Positions 18,079-25,984 of a stretch of 58,430 nt of DNA are shown here, piece by piece. Location of the stretch: NCBI GenBank assembly GCA_028819235.1, contig JAPPMC010000150.1, forward strand, positions 1 to 58,430, given 5' to 3'. The notes under the pieces are model-generated. The model had not been told where the DNA came from. It ran no database searches and saw nothing but the letters and a program-made list of their open reading frames with translations. The position numbers were made by a program, and so were the translations under genes. Source of the DNA: Bryobacterales bacterium. Lineage in GTDB: Bacteria; Acidobacteriota; Terriglobia; Bryobacterales; UBA6623. Each line of letters opens with the position of its first letter. Positions within the stretch are counted from its first letter, which is position 1.

Positions 18079-20201
18079 CTGCTCCGGCCGCCGCCTGGGA
18101 AGCTAGGTCCTCCCGACGGTTCCGCGCTCTGGGACGGGGCAGGGGGTCCAGAGTCCTCGGGGCGGTACAGCGATACCATGTCGCCTTCTTGCAGGCCTGA
18201 CACGACGGCTATCTGGGATTCGGAGCGCCGCCCAAGCTCCACTCTTCTGGGCCTCAGCTGGCCGGAGTCCAAGACGAAGACGACTACTTGCGCGCCTTCC
18301 TCGAAGACAGCTTGGTTGGGGATGTAGAGAGTGTTCGGGATGGTCTCGACCGTCACTTCCGCGTCTGCGAGCAGCCCGGGCCGCAGCAAGACGTCTACGT
18401 CCGAACCCTCTTGGGGCGGTTCGGGCAGCTGCGCCTGCTGACGCTCTGCTTCGTTGAACCCGGAGGAATTTGTGTCGCTGGCCGGTTCAGCAGGCTGGCG
18501 GCCACCACCGCCGCCCTGCGTTCCGCCGAATCCGCCGGGAGCACCCCCGAATCCGCCGGGAGCGCCGCCGAAGCCGCCGGGAGCGCCGCCGAATCCGCCT
18601 TGCCCGCCACCTTGACGCTGGCCGCCGCCACCTTGACGCTGGCCGCCGCCTCCACCGCGCGCGGCCTGCATGATCTGTCGGAACTGTTGCCTCTCCTCAT
18701 CGCTGAGATCTTGCGGGCTCCGGTCATTCAGCAGGGCCTCGGCCTGCGACCTCACCTCTTCTGGCAGACGGCTCAGCATGCGTGATGGATCGAAGCCTTG
18801 CCCACGTTGCCCACCACCTTGGCCACCTTGGCCTCCGCCCTGCCGGCCACCTTGGGCCCGTTGGCCTCCATCTTGTCCGCCGCCTTGACCGCGCTGGCCT
18901 CCGCCCTGTCCGCCACCCTGTGCGCGCTGTCCGCCACCCTGACCGCGCTGGCCGCGGGCTTGGCCATCAGCTTGTGCAAGTTGCTGGCCATCTTGGCCCC
19001 TGCCGCCCGCTCGGCGCTCCCGCTGGCCGCCCTCACCGGCTGCCTGAGCCTGTTCCGCCCCTCCCGCCGGGGAATCGGTCGCGCCTTGGCGCGAGTTCTG
19101 TCCGCCTCGACGCTGGGCCCCGTATCCGACCGCTGCATTCTGCCGGGCGGTGGCGAGTATCCGCTCTATGCGTTCGATCTCGGCCCCCACGCTCTGCAGC
19201 AGGGAGCGCATGTCAATCTCGATCACGCACTCGAATTTCTTGGTCGCCTCGCCGGCGAAGATGTTGGCGGATGCCGTTGTGCCCAGCCGCTTGATTTCCC
19301 CCGGCACCGACTTGTCCGACAATGCGTCAAGGCGTATTAGGACTTCCTGGCCTTCCCGCAGGTTGGCGCGCTCGGACTCCTCTACTCGGGTCATCAGCTC
19401 CATCTCGGAGAGATCGAGCAACTGAACCACCGGCATTCCCGCGTAGACCTGGTCCCCCTCTCTGATTTCCGGTAGTGACTGTCCGAATCCGCCGCGCCCC
19501 CCGGAGCGGTTCTGCTGGATCGAAACAAGCCCGGTCAACGGCGAGAGCACCCGCGACTCGGCGATTCGACGGCGATCCCTGTCGACGTCTACCATGGCCT
19601 TGTTCAGCTGCTCGCGCAGCACGGCCAGCTCTGCCTCTCGTTGTCGCAGGCGGTTCTCAATGTCTGCCTCGAGCTTCTGCTTGCGGCGCCTGGCCTCCTC
19701 CAAGGTGAGCTCGTTTTTTCGCGCGTCGATGTCCGCCAGCAGTTCGTTGCGCTGCACTTCCAGCTCTGCCCTCCGGACTTGGAAATTCGCCTGTACGATC
19801 TCGACTTCGTCTTGGCTCTTGCGGATTTCCAGCTCAGCCTCGGCCTTCTTCAGGTTCTCTTGGATCTGCTCCACCTCCAGCAGCGTGTCCTCGAGTGCCG
19901 CTACGCGCTCCGAGTCGTCCAATTCGAAGAGCAGGTCGCCCCGATTGGCTAGGGCGCCGGTGGGCGCGAGTTGGGTGACTTGCGACATGGCGCCTATGTT
20001 GGGGGCCGTAAGGGTCAGCGAGCGGACTGCGCGCAGTTCGCCCCTTAGGTAGGTCTTGACCACCAGATCGCCGCGCCGGACTTGGGCGAGCGCGAATTCG
20101 CTCTCGTCTTCCGGCACCGACTGCCAAGCTAGGTACGCACCTCCCGCCAGCAGGGCGGCAGCTAGGGTGACCGCCGCAACCCGGATCAGCATTGTAGACA
20201 T
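18075..20201 (-). CDS. MacA/HlyD-like efflux adaptor with long Gly/Gln-rich inserts
   Basis: Periplasmic adaptor, 708 residues, about 300 longer than ordinary family members. Signal/anchor at 5-25; lipoyl half near 55-95; coiled-coil hairpin about 100-215 (heptad-like Glu/Leu/Arg); second lipoyl half (RVLSPLTGLVSIQQN); beta-barrel 245-335. The family fold is then interrupted by low-complexity sequence (about 360-470 and 515-568: GQGGGQR, GGFGGAP repeats) around a short helical island (471-514, DPSRMLSRLPEEVR...), before the C-terminal VLLRPGLLADAEVTVETIPNTLYIPNQAV strands. ATG 20201 has a perfect AGGAGG. Gly-rich inserts seem specific to this protein. Confidence 0.88.
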   Translation of the reverse strand: MSTMLIRVAAVTLAAALLAGGAYLAWQSVPEDESEFALAQVRRGDLVVKTYLRGELRAVRSLTLTAPNIGAMSQVTQLAPTGALANRGDLLFELDDSERVAALEDTLLEVEQIQENLKKAEAELEIRKSQDEVEIVQANFQVRRAELEVQRNELLADIDARKNELTLEEARRRKQKLEADIENRLRQREAELAVLREQLNKAMVDVDRDRRRIAESRVLSPLTGLVSIQQNRSGGRGGFGQSLPEIREGDQVYAGMPVVQLLDLSEMELMTRVEESERANLREGQEVLIRLDALSDKSVPGEIKRLGTTASANIFAGEATKKFECVIEIDMRSLLQSVGAEIERIERILATARQNAAVGYGAQRRGGQNSRQGATDSPAGGAEQAQAAGEGGQRERRAGGRGQDGQQLAQADGQARGQRGQGGGQRAQGGGQGGGQRGQGGGQDGGQRAQGGRQGGGQGGQGGGQRGQGFDPSRMLSRLPEEVRSQAEALLNDRSPQDLSDEERQQFRQIMQAARGGGGGQRQGGGGQRQGGGQGGFGGAPGGFGGAPGGFGGAPGGFGGTQGGGGGRQPAEPASDTNSSGFNEAERQQAQLPEPPQEGSDVDVLLRPGLLADAEVTVETIPNTLYIPNQAVFEEGAQVVVFVLDSGQLRPRRVELGRRSESQIAVVSGLQEGDMVSLYRPEDSGPPAPSQSAEPSGGPSFPGGGRSR
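18497..19124. repeat. Low-complexity Gly/Gln/Arg-coding repeats inside the adaptor gene
   Basis: Codes for irregular GQGGGQR-type heptads (about 18790-18960) and three near-identical GGFGGAP heptads plus a fourth GGFGGTQ (18521-18600, 21-bp units). The non-repetitive island between them is at about 18660-18790. Confidence 0.85.
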
Positions 20202-20216
20202 GGCTCCTCCTCGTGC

Positions 20217-21473
20217 CTAGATGCCGCGTGTGTTGGCTTCTGGCCGCTCCAGTGCGATCTCGTCGCCCTCTTCCAACCCCGAGGCCACCACGATCTCGGT
20301 TCGATTAGTTGCCGCAACCTCGATGGACACAGGCCGGTACGAGTCACCGTCCTTGAGGTACACGGTCGGCTTGCCGTCGATCTGCGTCGATGCCTTGCGG
20401 GGAATTAGAAGCACGTCTTCCGTCCGCTGAACCACAACTTCGACCGTCGCGCTCATGCCGGGCCTCAGCCGGGGATCCAATCGGTGGATCGACGAGAATG
20501 CCGGGAAGTTCTTCTCGGGGGGCAGCTTGTTGAACACCAAGGTGGCGATCGGGCTGAGCCAACTGACCGATCCGTTCAGCGTGGCGTCAGGCACGGCATC
20601 GATCCGAATGAGCGTCTCTTGGTCCATGGCCACCCGCCCCCGGTCTACTTCGTCCACTCGGAATTCCACGCGCAGCGACTCCAGATCGGGAATCTCAGCG
20701 ATCGCTGCCCCCGTCCACACGGTGTCGCCCTCTTGGAACGGAGGCCTGGCCGTGCCGAAGGATCCTTGGGCGCGGTTGTTCGGAAGGACGTGGACAATTC
20801 CGTCTGCCGGCGCCCGCAGCACCATGCTGCCGAGGTACGTTCGCGACAGTGTCAGATCGCGATCCGCCTTTGCCCGCCTTTCCATCAGGCGCTCGATGTC
20901 CGCTTCCTGCGACATGTCGCTTGCCTCGGCCGTGGTCTGGAACTTCTTGAGCTCGCCCTCGCTGATGACGACGTCGATCTTGGCCTTCTCGGCCTCGATC
21001 TCCGCAAGGATCTCCTGCTTGCTTGCCTCAAGCTGCGCGCGCTCGACGTTGTAGGTGGCCTGCATGATCTGCATCTCGTTGCGCTCGTCCGTGATTGCGT
21101 GCTCAGCGCGGGCCTGATCGATTTCGCTGTCGACTTGGCGCACCTCCGTCTGTCGCTCGATCAGCAGGTCTTCTTGGCTGGACTCGTCAAAGCGCACGAC
21201 CAGATCACCCTGTTGGATCGGTTTGCCGTTCTCCGCTAGCTCCACGATCTGCAGGTCCGGCGTCTGGGGCGCGATGACCTGCACCGACTGGGCGCTCTTG
21301 AGCTCGCCCCTGCTGCTGATGGTCAGCAGGAAGTCGCGGCGCTCGACAAGCACCGTCGGGAGTTCCTCAGGACTTGGTCCGTATACGAGCAGCGCTGCGC
21401 TCGTGAGAGCGGCAGAAGCGGCGACGATCAGTCCCGCGCGCACCCAAGGAATCATGTGTGTCGGAATCTTCAT
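20217..21473 (-). CDS. HlyD/MacA-like efflux adaptor protein
   Basis: Second periplasmic adaptor of the operon, 418 residues. Membrane anchor at about 8-28, lipoyl half (VQVIAPQTPDLQIVELAENGKPIQQGDLVVRFD), coiled-coil hairpin (about 95-190), second lipoyl half (GSMVLRAPADGIVHVLPN), beta-barrel and membrane-proximal domains ending LRPGMSATVEVVVQRTEDVLLIPRKA. ATG 21473 precedes the anchor; longer frames to 21590 add no plausible sequence. First gene of the operon; 15 bp separates it from the next adaptor. Having two different adaptors for one permease suggests a hetero-oligomeric adaptor ring or alternative complexes. Confidence 0.88.
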   Translation of the reverse strand: MKIPTHMIPWVRAGLIVAASAALTSAALLVYGPSPEELPTVLVERRDFLLTISSRGELKSAQSVQVIAPQTPDLQIVELAENGKPIQQGDLVVRFDESSQEDLLIERQTEVRQVDSEIDQARAEHAITDERNEMQIMQATYNVERAQLEASKQEILAEIEAEKAKIDVVISEGELKKFQTTAEASDMSQEADIERLMERRAKADRDLTLSRTYLGSMVLRAPADGIVHVLPNNRAQGSFGTARPPFQEGDTVWTGAAIAEIPDLESLRVEFRVDEVDRGRVAMDQETLIRIDAVPDATLNGSVSWLSPIATLVFNKLPPEKNFPAFSSIHRLDPRLRPGMSATVEVVVQRTEDVLLIPRKASTQIDGKPTVYLKDGDSYRPVSIEVAATNRTEIVVASGLEEGDEIALERPEANTRGI

Positions 21474-21626
21474 GGCATCGACTCGAATCGGCGCCCAGCG
21501 CCCACGCCCCTGTTCCAATAACGACGTAACCCCGGCGCAATTGGTTATGGCTCGGGGGCGCGCCAGGCCCGTCGGCCTCCATCGTGTCACACGCCGCGGG
21601 GCAGGGCAACCGTGGCGGCCGATGTC

Positions 21627-22556
21627 TCACGGGGCCTTCGGTCGTGCGATCGCCCCATTCGGAGCGGACTCCAGGGCCGCGCGCAGGTTTCCGCCGTGGC
21701 TCGCCAGCCAGCCCTCCGCCTCCTCTGGATCCAGGTCAAGGCGGAGCATCAGGATAGCCACGCGCACGTCATTGCCCGCTTCCTCAAGTGCCTTCCGGGA
21801 TGTCGCGCGGTCGCACGAGCAGACTTCGCTGACAATCCTCGCCGCCCGGCGGGCAAGTTTGGCGTTGCGCACTTGGACGTTGACCATCAGGTTTCCGAGT
21901 ACGCACCCGGTTCGGATCATTAGGCCTGTCGAGAGCATGTTCAGGACGAGCTTCTGGGCCGTGCCGGCCTTCATCCTTGTCGATCCGGCCACAACCTCCG
22001 GCCCGACCCTGGGAGTGATCGGGAAACGGGCGGCTCGCTCCAGGCGTGATCCGGGGTTGCAAGTGAGCCCGACCGTCACGGCCCCCACCGAGTTTGCCAA
22101 ATCGACCGCCCCGAGTACGTAAGGCGTGCTCCCGCTCGCCGCGATCCCGACGAGCGCGTCCTTTTCGCTAAGGCCTGTCGCGGCTAGGTCGCGCATACCA
22201 GCCTCCGGGCTGTCCTCTGCGCCCTCGACCGATCGCACCAGCGCTTCCCGTCCCCCGGCAATAAGGGCCACTACACGGTCCGGGTCTGTTCCGAACGTGG
22301 GCGGGCACTCTGCCGCGTCAAGCACGCCGAGCCTCCCGCTAGTCCCGGCTCCGCAGTAAAAGAGCCGACCGCCGCGAGTCCACTGAGCCACAATCGCGTC
22401 CAGCGCCTTGGCGATCCGCGGAATCTCCGCCTGCACTGCGCGGGCCACGCGCGCGTCCTCCGCATTGATCAGTGCTAGGACTTCTTCAGTGGACGCTCGG
22501 TCGATTGCCGCCGACCTTGGGTTGGCTGTCTCGGTCAGGGGAAGGGGCTGGCGCAT
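21627..22556 (-). CDS. murQ: N-acetylmuramic acid 6-phosphate etherase
   Basis: Cleaves the lactyl ether of MurNAc-6-P to give GlcNAc-6-P and D-lactate in cell-wall recycling. 309 residues with SIS-domain hallmarks: FYCGAGTSGRLGVLDAAECPPTFG, a VEGAEDS segment containing the catalytic Glu region, GIAASGSTPYVLGA and GSTRMKAGTAQKLVLNMLST. ATG 22556 gives the normal family N-terminus (LTETANPRS). Divergent from the aldo/keto reductase gene. Confidence 0.95.
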   Translation of the reverse strand: MRQPLPLTETANPRSAAIDRASTEEVLALINAEDARVARAVQAEIPRIAKALDAIVAQWTRGGRLFYCGAGTSGRLGVLDAAECPPTFGTDPDRVVALIAGGREALVRSVEGAEDSPEAGMRDLAATGLSEKDALVGIAASGSTPYVLGAVDLANSVGAVTVGLTCNPGSRLERAARFPITPRVGPEVVAGSTRMKAGTAQKLVLNMLSTGLMIRTGCVLGNLMVNVQVRNAKLARRAARIVSEVCSCDRATSRKALEEAGNDVRVAILMLRLDLDPEEAEGWLASHGGNLRAALESAPNGAIARPKAP

Positions 22557-22633
22557 AGTGGGAGCTGGACACAAGGCGGAGCCGCGCGACGGGTTGCTAT
22601 TCTGGCAGTCCGCCCGCAAGGGCAGGGTAGCCG

Positions 22634-23581
22634 ATGGCTGAAATGCAGTACCGCAAGCTGGGCCCCACCGACCTCAGCGTCTCCGTTCTCGGATACGGCG
22701 CCTCGCCCCTCGGGAACGAGTTCCGGGAGATCGACGCGCACGAGGGAGAGCGGGCCGTTCACATGGCCGTTGACCTCGGAGTCAACTTCTTCGACACCTC
22801 ACCGTACTACGGTCGGACTCTCTCCGAGGAGCGGCTAGGCCGCTTCATGGGGCATCGGCGCCAGAAGATCGTGCTTGCGACCAAGTGCGGCCGTTATGGG
22901 CTGGAGCGATTCGACTTCTCGGCCGACCGCGTGCGGGCCAGCATCGACGAGTCCTTGCGGCGGTTGCGGACAGACTACGTCGACCTCTTGCACATGCACG
23001 ATGTCGAATTCGTCGATCGCGAGCAAGTGTTGCATGAGGCCCTCCCTGTGGCGCGCGAGCTCCAGCGGGCCGGCAAGTGCCGCTACGTGGGCATCACGGG
23101 GCTTCCGCTGGGGATCCTGCGCGACATCGCGGAACGAGCGCCGGTCGACGCGATCCTCTCGTACGCCCGCTACAACCTGATGGCTGACGACCTGGATTCC
23201 CATCTCCGGCCTTCGTGCCAGGAGCTCGGGATCGGCCTGATCAACGCGTCGCCCCTCCACCTCGGCATCCTTACCGAGAGGGGCGCCCCCTCGTGGCACT
23301 TGGCCTCGGCCGATGTGCGGCGCGCCGGCCAGCAGGTGGCCGACCTCTGCAGGAGGCGTGGCTTCAATGTCTCCCAGGTTGCGTTGAAGCACTGCTACGA
23401 CTACCCCCACACGGCGAGCGTGCTTGTCGGAATGTCACAGTGCCGGCATTTGGAGCGCAACCTGCAAGCCTTTGGCCTGGAGATTCCTCCCGGCCTGCTT
23501 GAGGAGATCCGCGAAACGGTGGGCGAAGCGCACAACCAACTCTGGCCCTCTGGCCTGCCCGAGAACCAAGACCGGCCCTGA
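22634..23581 (+). CDS. Aldo/keto reductase (L-fucose/L-galactose dehydrogenase-like)
   Basis: NAD(P)-dependent oxidoreductase of the AKR family, 315 residues. The tetrad is visible: Asp54 and Tyr59 (NFFDTSPYYG), Lys84 (LATKCGRYG) and His122 (DLLHMHD). The sequence RKLGPTDLSVSVLGYGASPLGN and GVNFFDTSPYYG are characteristic of the D-threo-aldose/L-galactose/L-fucose dehydrogenase branch, which oxidises the sugar C1 to a lactone. The next gene, 11 bp downstream, is a fuconolactonase-like hydrolase, which fits consecutive oxidation and lactone opening. Substrate identity is inferred from context. Confidence 0.85.
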   Translation: MAEMQYRKLGPTDLSVSVLGYGASPLGNEFREIDAHEGERAVHMAVDLGVNFFDTSPYYGRTLSEERLGRFMGHRRQKIVLATKCGRYGLERFDFSADRVRASIDESLRRLRTDYVDLLHMHDVEFVDREQVLHEALPVARELQRAGKCRYVGITGLPLGILRDIAERAPVDAILSYARYNLMADDLDSHLRPSCQELGIGLINASPLHLGILTERGAPSWHLASADVRRAGQQVADLCRRRGFNVSQVALKHCYDYPHTASVLVGMSQCRHLERNLQAFGLEIPPGLLEEIRETVGEAHNQLWPSGLPENQDRP

Positions 23582-23592
23582 GGGGCGTCCCG

Positions 23593-24486
23593 GTGACGAT
23601 CGACGCCCACCACCACCTCTGGCGCTACGACCCCAGCCAACACACTTGGATCTCGGACAGGATGCGGGTGCTCCGCCGCGACTTCCTGCCGGTCGATCTC
23701 AAGGCCGAGATCGGGGCGGTGGGCGTGGCAGGGACGATCGCAGTGCAGGCAGGGCATTCCTTGGCCGAGTCCCGATTTCTCCTAGAACAGGCCCGCAAGA
23801 CCGATTTCGTGCTGGCCGTCGTTGGCTGGCTGCCATTGGCAGGTCCCGGGCTCGGAGCGGCTCTGGACGGGTTAGCGGGGGACGCTCGGCTTCGCGGCTG
23901 CCGCCATGTGCTGCAGGACGAGGCGGACGACGACTACATGCTCAGGGAGGACTTCAACCAGGGACTCTCGAGGGTTACTTCGGCGGGCTTGGTCTACGAC
24001 ATCCTGATCTACGAGCGCCACCTGCCGCAGGCCCTCGTGCTGGTGGACCGCCACCCAAGCCAAGTGTTCGTCCTCGACCACATTGGCAAACCGTGCATCC
24101 GGGAAGGATCCTTCCGGCCTTGGAGCGGGCTCATCCGGAAACTGGCCCGTCGCCCGAACGTCTACTGCAAGCTCTCCGGGATGGTCACCGAAGCCGACTG
24201 GAACACGTGGACGTACAAGCAGATGCTGCCGTATCTCGAGACCGTCCTGGATGCGTTCGGAACGCGGCGGGTGATGTTCGGCTCGGACTGGCCCATGTGC
24301 CTGCTCGCCAGCTCGTACGGTCGGTGGTTCTCTGCAGTCGAGCGGTTCGTGAGCAGGCTCGGCGACTCGGAGCGGCTGCGCGTCATGGGGGGCACTGCCG
24401 CCGAAGCCTACGGCATACGCCTCCCTCCCGGTACAATGGCAATCCCGGCGGACAGGCCGTGCCCTTCAAGCTCTACAACAGCCTGA
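23593..24486 (+). CDS. Amidohydrolase 2 family, L-fuconolactonase-like
   Basis: 297-residue TIM-barrel hydrolase of the COG3618 lactonase group. It starts with IDAHHHLWRYDPSQHTWI (metal/substrate-binding HxH), then VAGTIAVQAGHSLAES, FVLDHIGKP, NVYCKLSGMVTEADW and RVMFGSDWPMC (catalytic Asp), all typical of L-fucono-1,5-lactonase and related enzymes. GTG start at 23593. Its 3' end overlaps the cysS start by 28 bp. With the preceding dehydrogenase it would convert a deoxy-hexose to the aldonate; no dehydratase follows, so the rest of the pathway must be elsewhere. Confidence 0.85.
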   Translation: MTIDAHHHLWRYDPSQHTWISDRMRVLRRDFLPVDLKAEIGAVGVAGTIAVQAGHSLAESRFLLEQARKTDFVLAVVGWLPLAGPGLGAALDGLAGDARLRGCRHVLQDEADDDYMLREDFNQGLSRVTSAGLVYDILIYERHLPQALVLVDRHPSQVFVLDHIGKPCIREGSFRPWSGLIRKLARRPNVYCKLSGMVTEADWNTWTYKQMLPYLETVLDAFGTRRVMFGSDWPMCLLASSYGRWFSAVERFVSRLGDSERLRVMGGTAAEAYGIRLPPGTMAIPADRPCPSSSTTA

Positions 24487-25856
24487 GCCGCACCGAGGAG
24501 GCCTTCGCGCCTTCTGATGGCGACACCGTCCGCATGTACTCGTGCGGGCCCACAGTCTACAACTACGTCCACATCGGGAACCTCCGGACGTTCGCCTTCC
24601 AAGACGTCCTGCGGCGGCACGTCCGCCACAGCGGCTGGCGGCTGCGCCACGTGATGAACATCACGGACGTCGAGGACAAGATCATCGCCGCCGCCTCTGC
24701 CGCCGGCGTTCCGATCGGAGAATACACCGCGCAGTACGTGGAGGCGTTTTTCGAGGACTGCGCCCATCTGCGGCTTGAAAGGCCTGAGGTCGTGCCGGCG
24801 GCCACCGACCACATTCCGCAGATGATCGGCCTCGTCCAGCGCATCGCCAAGGCCGGCCATGCCTACGAGGTGGACGGCTCGACCTACTTTCGGATTTCCG
24901 GCCTGCCGTCCTACGGCAAGCTGTCGCGGCTGGACTCGCGAAGCGTCCTCGTAGGCGCGCGCGTCGACTCCGACGAGTATGGCAAGGACGACGCGCGCGA
25001 CTTCGTGCTCTGGAAGGCCAGCCGCAAGGGAGAGCCCTCCTGGCATAGCCCGTTCGGACCGGGGCGGCCCGGCTGGCACTTGGAGTGCTCGGCCATGGCG
25101 ATGGAGTACTTGGGCGAGACCTTCGACATTCACACCGGAGGCGTGGACCTGCAGTTCCCGCACCACGAGAACGAGATCGCCCAGTCGGAGAGCGCCACCG
25201 GCAAGCCGTTCGCGCGCTTCTGGGTCCATGCCGAGCACCTCTTGGTCGATGGCAAGAAGATGTCCAAGTCCGAGGGCAACTTCTATACGCTCAGGGATCT
25301 CTTGGATCGTGGCCATTCCCCCGACGCCATCCGCTACCTGCTCGTGGCCACCCCCTACCGCAAGCAGCTCAACTTCACGTTCGACGGCTTGCGGGCCGCG
25401 GCGTCGTCGATCGAACGGCTGCGGAACTTCGCCCGGAGGCTGGAGGACGGCTATCGGCTCCCGGATGGAGAGTACGCGTCGGCCGCGGCGGCCCGGGCGC
25501 GCGAACAGTTCCGGGACTCGCTTGATGACGACCTCAACACGGCGGGTGCCCTAGGGGCTGTGTTCGAGTATGTCCGGGCGGCAAACTCGGCCATGGACTC
25601 CGGCACGTTCGGGCCCGGCAACGCTTCCGAGGGGCTCGCCCTGCTGGGCGAGTTCGACCGGATCTTCGATGTCATGCGGCCGCCGTCTGCGGCACGCGTC
25701 GCCCGTGGCGAGGTCGAGCGGCTCGTGGAGGAACGAGCGGCGGCCCGCCGCGGCCGCAACTTCGCCCTTGCCGACCGGATCCGGGACGGGCTCGCCGCGC
25801 GGGGCGTAATCCTCCGCGACGGCCCTTCGGGGACCCAGTGGCACTACTCGGAATGA
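24459..25856 (+). CDS. cysS: Cysteine--tRNA ligase
   Basis: Class I aminoacyl-tRNA synthetase, 465 residues, the usual length. Zn-binding and signature segments: MYSCGPTVYNYVHIGNLRTF (HIGH-type HIGN), DVEDKIIAAA, WHLECSAMAMEYLG, DIHTGGVDLQFPHHENEIAQ and the KMSKS loop (GKKMSKSEGNFYTL). The correct start is GTG 24459 (product beginning PFKLYNSLSRTEEAF); the frame stays open upstream to 23424, but that extension is antisense-type noise over the neighbouring gene. Overlap with the fuconolactonase gene suggests one transcript. Confidence 0.95.
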   Translation: MPFKLYNSLSRTEEAFAPSDGDTVRMYSCGPTVYNYVHIGNLRTFAFQDVLRRHVRHSGWRLRHVMNITDVEDKIIAAASAAGVPIGEYTAQYVEAFFEDCAHLRLERPEVVPAATDHIPQMIGLVQRIAKAGHAYEVDGSTYFRISGLPSYGKLSRLDSRSVLVGARVDSDEYGKDDARDFVLWKASRKGEPSWHSPFGPGRPGWHLECSAMAMEYLGETFDIHTGGVDLQFPHHENEIAQSESATGKPFARFWVHAEHLLVDGKKMSKSEGNFYTLRDLLDRGHSPDAIRYLLVATPYRKQLNFTFDGLRAAASSIERLRNFARRLEDGYRLPDGEYASAAAARAREQFRDSLDDDLNTAGALGAVFEYVRAANSAMDSGTFGPGNASEGLALLGEFDRIFDVMRPPSAARVARGEVERLVEERAAARRGRNFALADRIRDGLAARGVILRDGPSGTQWHYSE

Positions 25857-25984
25857 ACCCGGTCGTATTCCAAGAGCCGGCACCCAACTGGCGGGCCACG
25901 CATGGGTCCGGCTGGCAACCACCGTTCGCAGGACGGCTAGGTGTCAGCTTGACAGTTGGCTGCGAGTCCTGACATTCTGGCCCT

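Noticed and set aside
18521..18600. CRISPR-like array from 21-bp repeats
   Set aside because: The repeats are contiguous, in frame and encode GGFGGAP heptads; there are no spacers.
23424..24458. Long N-terminal extension of cysS giving an 810-residue protein
   Set aside because: The extension is out of frame over two real genes and has no similarity to synthetase domains; the synthetase is complete from GTG 24459.
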